Shown piece by piece: positions 7,815 through 10,959 of a DNA stretch of 10,959 nt. Position numbers and translations under genes: made by a program. The stretch covers positions 1 to 10,959 of the forward strand of contig JBBDST010000003.1 in the NCBI GenBank assembly GCA_040904765.1, in the 5' to 3' direction. Under the pieces are notes generated by a model. That model was given only the letters and a program-made list of their open reading frames with translations. It ran no database searches and was not told where the DNA came from. The DNA is from JBBDST01 sp040904765 (lineage in GTDB: Bacteria > Actinomycetota > Nitriliruptoria > Nitriliruptorales > Nitriliruptoraceae). Positions within the stretch are counted from its first letter, which is position 1; every line of letters begins with the position of its first letter.

Positions 7815-7826
7815 CTGGCGCGCCAG
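7815..7826. promoter_or_regulatory. Perfect 12-bp palindrome CTGGCGCGCCAG, possible operator
   Basis: CTGGCG/CGCCAG is a perfect dyad with no spacer. It ends 5 bp before a TTGCAG that could act as a -35 element, and 75 bp before the SRPBCC start codon. The position suits an operator. A comparable 12-bp palindrome occurs inside livM (1802-1813), so chance is not excluded in this base composition. Confidence 0.3.
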
Positions 7827-7901
7827 CGCACTTGCAGTTGGGATACTGGCCATACCCTAGAACTAAGGACATCCGTTTTATCACTAGCAAAAGGCCCAAC
7901 C

Positions 7902-8348
7902 ATGGCTCATCAGGTTCAAGTTGAACGCATCATCGCTCAGCCCCGCGAAACCTTGTTTAACCTTATTGCCGACCCGGCCATGCATCCGGTAATCGATGGG
8001 TCTCAAAGTGTCCTGGCTACCCGCGGCACACCCATCGAGCGCTTGAGCCTTGGGGCAAAGTTCGGCATGGATATGAAACGCGGCGCCAAATACCGCATCA
8101 CCAACACCGTCGTTGAATTTGTGGAAGGCAAACAGATCGCCTGGCAGCATTTTGGTGGCCACATTTGGCGTTATCAGTTCGCAGACACCCCGTCAGGCAC
8201 ACGGGTCACAGAAACGTTTGACTACACCGGCGCGCGCTGCAGGATCTGTCTCAAAGTGGCCGGTTACCCACGCAAAAACGCCGCCGCAATGACCGAAACG
8301 TTGGCACGACTCGACCGTTATGTGACCACCGGCAACGCCGAGGGCTAG
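7902..8348 (+). CDS. SRPBCC (START/Bet v1-like) family protein
   Basis: This is a 148-residue soluble protein with the pattern of the polyketide cyclase/dehydrase-like SRPBCC fold. It opens with a strand and the typical QPRETLFNLIADPAMHP (about 14-30), continues through alternating strands including YRITNTVVEFVEGKQIAWQH and GTRVTETFDY, and ends in a long helix (about 127-143, NAAAMTETLARLDRYVT). Such proteins bind hydrophobic ligands in a deep cavity; the ligand here is unknown, and no catalytic residue can be assigned. The ATG is supported by AAAAGG (7889-7894) seven bases upstream. The gene is monocistronic as far as can be seen. It runs head-on into the minus-strand membrane protein gene, sharing a CTAG at the stops. 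Confidence 0.8.
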   Translation: MAHQVQVERIIAQPRETLFNLIADPAMHPVIDGSQSVLATRGTPIERLSLGAKFGMDMKRGAKYRITNTVVEFVEGKQIAWQHFGGHIWRYQFADTPSGTRVTETFDYTGARCRICLKVAGYPRKNAAAMTETLARLDRYVTTGNAEG

Positions 8349-8869
8349 TAGCAGCCAGATGCAAACACGTCGGGTGACGGCGGCTCTGGCATACGGGTAC
8401 GGGTCAGATCGATATAGAGCACGTCACGATGCACCTGCGACGCCACCTCAACGAGCGAAGCGGTGTTGGCTGTACCCCGCCCAGTCAACCGCCACACCCG
8501 CCCATCGGCAGCTTCAAGTTGTCGCGTCGCGGCACAAAACGTTACCTCTGAGGCGTCGGCAAACACCCGGATGCGGCCGGCTGCGGTCACTACCAGCACG
8601 TCATGATCGGCACGAAAATCTGCCTCACCAAACGTGCCAACCTCACCAACAGCAACCCACGGGTCAGACAGTTCACTTGCCGGGCCACGCAACACCCACA
8701 AGCTTGCGGCCACCACCACCACACCGGCAACGACGGCCGCAACAATCCAATGCAACCCAAGCGGTGCGCGCAGAATGATTTTGCGGGCACGGTGAGCGGC
8801 GCGCTCGGGCAGATACCCGCCGGGACCAAACTCGGGCGGGTCGTTCTCAACTGCCGGTTCAACGCTCAC
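8345..8869 (-). CDS. Single-pass membrane protein, possible degenerate Rieske-like domain
   Basis: This is a 174-residue protein of unrecognised family. A charged cytoplasmic head (1-40, with ERAAHRARK) is followed by one membrane helix (about 41-60, HWIVAAVVAGVVVVAASLWVL) and an extracytoplasmic domain. That domain begins WVAVGEVGTF and is mainly strand-like, ending in MPEPPSPDVF. Two cysteines, C112 (TFCAAT) and C173 (SGCY), could form a disulfide. The opening WVAVG and the region FCAATRQLEAADGRVW, then LTGRG and VLYIDL, recall a Rieske-type fold, but the paired Cys-X-His cluster ligands are absent. If related, it has lost the iron-sulfur site; this is a tentative reading. The GTG start lacks a Shine-Dalgarno but has a TANNNT element 7 nt upstream, which would fit leaderless expression. 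Codon use resembles the neighbours. Confidence 0.7.
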   Translation of the reverse strand: MSVEPAVENDPPEFGPGGYLPERAAHRARKIILRAPLGLHWIVAAVVAGVVVVAASLWVLRGPASELSDPWVAVGEVGTFGEADFRADHDVLVVTAAGRIRVFADASEVTFCAATRQLEAADGRVWRLTGRGTANTASLVEVASQVHRDVLYIDLTRTRMPEPPSPDVFASGCY

Positions 8870-8876
8870 GCAAGTA

Positions 8877-8898
8877 ACGGTATCTGATCAACTGATAC
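8877..8898 (-). promoter_or_regulatory. Candidate leaderless promoter and dyad for the minus-strand gene
   Basis: On the minus strand TACCGT (8882 down to 8877) fits the actinobacterial -10 pattern TANNNT and ends 7 nt before the GTG at 8869, the spacing expected for a leaderless mRNA. It overlaps an inverted repeat GTATC (8880-8884) / GATAC (8894-8898) centred near TGATCA. No -35 consensus is visible, so both claims are weak. Confidence 0.28.
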
Positions 8899-8906
8899 GC
8901 CCGGCG

Positions 8907-8960
8907 TCGTCATCGGGTCGACGATGCGACTATCCTTTGAACGCGCGCCATCTAACGCGC
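8907..8960 (+). promoter_or_regulatory. Candidate promoter for the mutase subunit-sucCD operon
   Basis: TCGTCA (8907-8912) and TATCCT (8931-8936) are separated by 18 bp, each matching 4 of 6 consensus positions. A direct repeat AACGCGC at 8940-8946 and 8954-8960 lies near the expected transcription start. A promoter is expected here because the upstream neighbour is on the other strand, so the three-gene block must be transcribed from within 8870-8993. The exact elements are inferred. Confidence 0.35.
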
Positions 8961-8993
8961 AACGTCATTTCTCAAGTCGCGAGGTGAACACGC

Positions 8994-9389
8994 ATGCCTA
9001 TCCGTGTCGTCGTAGCCAAGCCCGGTCTAGATGGTCATGACCGTGGGGCCAAAGTCGTAGCGCGTGCGCTGCGTGACGCAGGAATGGAAGTGATCTACAC
9101 CGGCTTGCACCAGACTCCCGAACAGATCGTCGCTGCAGTTGTCGATGAAGACGCACAGGCCGTCGGGCTATCGATCCACTCGGGTGCCCACATGAGCCTC
9201 TTTACCCGCGTCGTTGAAGAACTCAATCGTGCCGGTGCATCTGACGTGGTCGTGTTTGGTGGCGGAATTATCCCCGACGACGATATCAAAACGTTGAAAT
9301 CCCAAGGAGTCGCCGAGATTTTTACGCCCGGCACACCAATGAAAACGATCACCGACTGGGTCATTGCAAACGTCCCAGAGCGCGACTGA
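8994..9389 (+). CDS. Cobalamin-binding small subunit of a B12-dependent acyl-CoA mutase
   Basis: This 131-residue stand-alone B12-binding domain belongs with methylmalonyl-CoA or isobutyryl-CoA mutases. The cobalamin motif DxHxxG is present as DGHDRG (D13, H15, G18), H15 being the lower axial cobalt ligand. The loop GLSIHSGAH (58-66) and the FGGGIIPDDD segment (88-97) complete the Rossmann-like site. The length fits separate small subunits such as actinobacterial IcmB or archaeal-type MCM small subunits; in fused MCM enzymes this domain is C-terminal. The catalytic large subunit is not in the window. GAGGTGA (8981-8987) lies 6 nt before the ATG. The gene precedes sucC by 51 bp on the same strand, so it would feed succinyl-CoA to SucCD if it is a methylmalonyl-CoA mutase. 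Substrate is undetermined. Confidence 0.88.
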   Translation: MPIRVVVAKPGLDGHDRGAKVVARALRDAGMEVIYTGLHQTPEQIVAAVVDEDAQAVGLSIHSGAHMSLFTRVVEELNRAGASDVVVFGGGIIPDDDIKTLKSQGVAEIFTPGTPMKTITDWVIANVPERD

Positions 9390-9440
9390 CACAACCTGTG
9401 CCAACCACCATGCACACCACTACCGATGTGAGGAACCAGG

Positions 9441-10619
9441 ATGGATCTCGTCGAATTTCAGGGTAAAGCACTGTTTCACCGGAATGGTGTCGCCGTGCCC
9501 CCAACCGGAGCGGTGTGTCGCACCATTGAAGAGATCGTCGCTGCCGCCACCGACGCGTTACAAAACGGCGCAGGCGCAGTCGTCGTCAAAGCCCAGGTGA
9601 AAACCGGTGGCCGCGGCAAAGCTGGCGGCGTAAAACTGGCGACCAGCGTCAACGAAGCACGCGAACACGGCAGCAACATCCTTGGCCTTGACATCAACAG
9701 CCACATCGTCAACGTCGTGTATGTCGAAGCAGCCAGCGACATCGTCGAAGAGTATTACCTGTCAGTGATGCACGACCGGGTCAACAAAGGTCACCTTGTC
9801 ATCTGCTCCAAAGAAGGCGGCGTAGATATTGAAGAGGTGAACCGCACCAATCCAGATGCCGTCATCAAAAGAAGCCTCACCCCAAGCGAAACAGCCGACG
9901 GACTACCGCTTCAAATCGCCGAAGAAATCATCGCCGCAGCAAACCTGCCAAGCGAAGTGCAAACCGAAGCGGCCGAACTGCTGGTCAACCTGTTCGCCGC
10001 CTACATCGCTGAAGACGCCACGCTGGCTGAAGTCAACCCGCTGATTCGCACACCTGAAGACCACATACGTGCACTCGACGCCAAAGTGACGTTGGACGAT
10101 AACGCCGCCTACCGGCACGACAACTACACCGAATGGAAAATCCCCGGAATCGATGCGATCGACCCGCTCGAAGCCAAAGCCAAAGAAGCCGGCATTCAAT
10201 ACGTGAAACTTGACGGACATGTCGGCGTGCTTGGCAACGGTGCGGGTCTGGTTATGGCAACCCTTGACGTGGTCGCACAAAACGGTGGACGTGCCGCCAA
10301 CTTCCTTGATATCGGCGGTGGCGCAAGTGCCGATGCGATGGCCGAAGCGCTCGACCTCGTCTTAAGCGATCCCAACGTCAAAAGCGTGTTCATCAACGTG
10401 TTTGGAGGCATCACCCGCGGTGAAGAAGTCGCCAACGGCGTCATCGAAGCCACCCGGCGTCTCGGCGATTTCCCACAAACACTCGTCGTGCGACTAGACG
10501 GCACCAACGCCGAACAGGGCCGCGCCATTTTGAACCAGGCAGCACTACCCAACGTCATCGCTGCCGCCACCATGCACGAAGCGGCTGTGCAGGCTGTCCG
10601 CCACGCCAACAACGCTTAA
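9441..10619 (+). CDS. sucC: Succinyl-CoA synthetase (ADP/GDP-forming) beta subunit SucC
   Basis: This is the beta subunit of the TCA-cycle enzyme that converts succinyl-CoA, phosphate and NDP to succinate, CoA and NTP. At 392 residues it is close to E. coli SucC (388). The N-terminal ATP-grasp part starts DLVEFQGKALFHRNGV and has the nucleotide-binding KAQVKTGGRGKAGGVK (50-65). EVNPL and the Asp of ALDAK supply the Mg2+ ligands. The C-terminal CoA-ligase part has GNGAGLVMATLDV, NFLDIGGGA and NVFGGITRGEEVANGV. In E. coli the last motif carries Cys after Arg; here it is Gly. ATP versus GTP preference cannot be read off. GAGGA (9430-9434) is 6 nt before the ATG. sucD follows after 11 bp. Confidence 0.96.
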   Translation: MDLVEFQGKALFHRNGVAVPPTGAVCRTIEEIVAAATDALQNGAGAVVVKAQVKTGGRGKAGGVKLATSVNEAREHGSNILGLDINSHIVNVVYVEAASDIVEEYYLSVMHDRVNKGHLVICSKEGGVDIEEVNRTNPDAVIKRSLTPSETADGLPLQIAEEIIAAANLPSEVQTEAAELLVNLFAAYIAEDATLAEVNPLIRTPEDHIRALDAKVTLDDNAAYRHDNYTEWKIPGIDAIDPLEAKAKEAGIQYVKLDGHVGVLGNGAGLVMATLDVVAQNGGRAANFLDIGGGASADAMAEALDLVLSDPNVKSVFINVFGGITRGEEVANGVIEATRRLGDFPQTLVVRLDGTNAEQGRAILNQAALPNVIAAATMHEAAVQAVRHANNA

Positions 10620-10623
10620 GGAG
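10618..10623 (+). promoter_or_regulatory. Shine-Dalgarno AAGGAG of sucD, overlapping the sucC stop
   Basis: AAGGAG begins within the sucC TAA and ends 7 nt before the GTG at 10631. It fixes the sucD start and supports stoichiometric, coupled expression of the two subunits. Confidence 0.75.
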
Positions 10624-10630
10624 CCGTTCA

Positions 10631-10959
10631 GTGAGCATCTTTATCGACGAAAACACCAAAGTTGTTGTGCAAGGCATCGGTGCGCAAGGCACGTTTCATG
10701 CCAAACGCAACCAAGAATACGGCACCCACATTGTCGCCGGCGTCCACCCCAAAAAAGGTGGCACCACCTGGGACGAACTCGATGTACCCGTCTACGCCAC
10801 CGTCAAAGACGCCGTTGCAAACACCTTCGCCAACACGTCCATGATTATGGTGCCCGCCCCGTTCACCAAAGACGCCATCTTTGAAGCGTACGAGGCCGGT
10901 ATCGAAACGATCATCGTGATCACCGAAGGCGTGCCGGTGCACGACATGACAGTCGTGTA
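10631..10959 (+). CDS. sucD: Succinyl-CoA synthetase alpha subunit SucD, 5' part (cut by window end)
   Basis: The first 109 codons of the alpha subunit are present and the frame is open at the window edge. The N-terminus MSIFIDENTKVVVQG, the segments GTHIVAGVHPKKGGTT and MIMVPAPFTKDAIFEA, and ITEGVPVHDM match the CoA-binding Rossmann domain of SucD. The active-site histidine, which is phosphorylated during the reaction, would lie beyond the window. The GTG start is fixed by a strong AAGGAG seven bases upstream. The glycine loop reads GIGAQG (15-20), one residue shorter than the usual form (GFTGSQG in E. coli). Because the change is a whole codon and the frame continues, it is not a frameshift. 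With SucC it forms the functional synthetase. Confidence 0.94.
   Translation, partial: MSIFIDENTKVVVQGIGAQGTFHAKRNQEYGTHIVAGVHPKKGGTTWDELDVPVYATVKDAVANTFANTSMIMVPAPFTKDAIFEAYEAGIETIIVITEGVPVHDMTVV

Larger units (their letters stand above)
7662..7901. other. 240-bp non-coding gap with inverted repeats
   Basis: No credible gene is seen here. A T6 run (7664-7669) follows the pcrA stop, but the preceding dyad has only 4 bp (CAAT/ATTG), so it is a poor terminator. The gap holds two alternative hairpins at 7708-7740 and a perfect palindrome at 7815-7826, listed separately. A weak promoter candidate sits just after the palindrome: TTGCAG (7832-7837) and TACCCT (7853-7858) with a short 15-bp spacer. 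The following gene has its own Shine-Dalgarno. A minus-strand frame (7899-7651) reads through the gap but has an atypical Cys-rich composition and is judged spurious. Confidence 0.5.

Noticed and set aside
7651..7899. Cys-rich 82-codon minus-strand open frame in the intergenic gap
   Set aside because: No Shine-Dalgarno, odd composition, and no similarity I can recognise; it overlaps the pcrA end and the inverted repeats.
9410..9466. Small 18-residue open frame overlapping the sucC start, considered as a leader peptide
   Set aside because: No Shine-Dalgarno, no run of regulatory codons, and no hairpin or T-run following it.

Overview
The window is a dense, mostly plus-strand stretch of a bacterial chromosome, about 58-60% GC by eye. 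It most likely comes from an actinobacterium, and an Acidimicrobiia-like lineage is my best guess. Three things point there. GTG is the start codon in 7 of the 12 genes. The helicase pcrA lies upstream of sucC-sucD, an order I know from Mycobacterium and Streptomyces. A stand-alone B12-binding mutase subunit is also present. The lineage is an inference; no rRNA or tRNA is present to settle it.

Layout. Positions 1-3307 hold livH-livM-livG-livF, a tightly packed branched-chain amino acid type ABC transporter (two permeases, two ATPases) with ATGA stop/start overlaps. The substrate-binding protein is not in the window and may lie just upstream, beyond a hairpin at 1-21. Positions 3353-5430 hold a membrane-stress-type trio: LemA, an M48 (HtpX-like) membrane metalloprotease, and a DUF4870 membrane protein. 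The last two overlap by 4 bp and carry facing polyproline tracts. PcrA/UvrD helicase follows at once (5433-7661). After a 240-bp non-coding gap with several inverted repeats comes a small SRPBCC-fold protein (7902-8348). It converges on a minus-strand single-pass membrane protein (8345-8869), and the two stop codons share one CTAG. A divergent 124-bp promoter region then precedes a cobalamin-binding acyl-CoA mutase small subunit (8994-9389), sucC (9441-10619) and the 5' part of sucD (10631 to the window end).

How the genes may work together. LivHMGF would import branched-chain amino acids or similar small amides. Breakdown of valine and isoleucine yields propionyl-CoA and methylmalonyl-CoA. 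A B12-dependent mutase converts methylmalonyl-CoA to succinyl-CoA, and SucCD turns that into succinate with nucleotide triphosphate formation. The mutase-subunit/sucCD adjacency supports the second half; the link to the transporter is only inferred. LemA and M48 proteases are commonly neighbours and are thought to act in membrane protein quality control.

I do not see a CRISPR array, transposon, phage module, defence island or clearly new multi-gene system. The observations most worth a check are a one-residue deletion in the CoA-binding glycine loop of SucD, alternative hairpins and a perfect palindrome in the 7662-7901 gap, the twin polyproline tracts across the M48/DUF4870 junction, and a probable degenerate Rieske-like membrane protein at 8345-8869.
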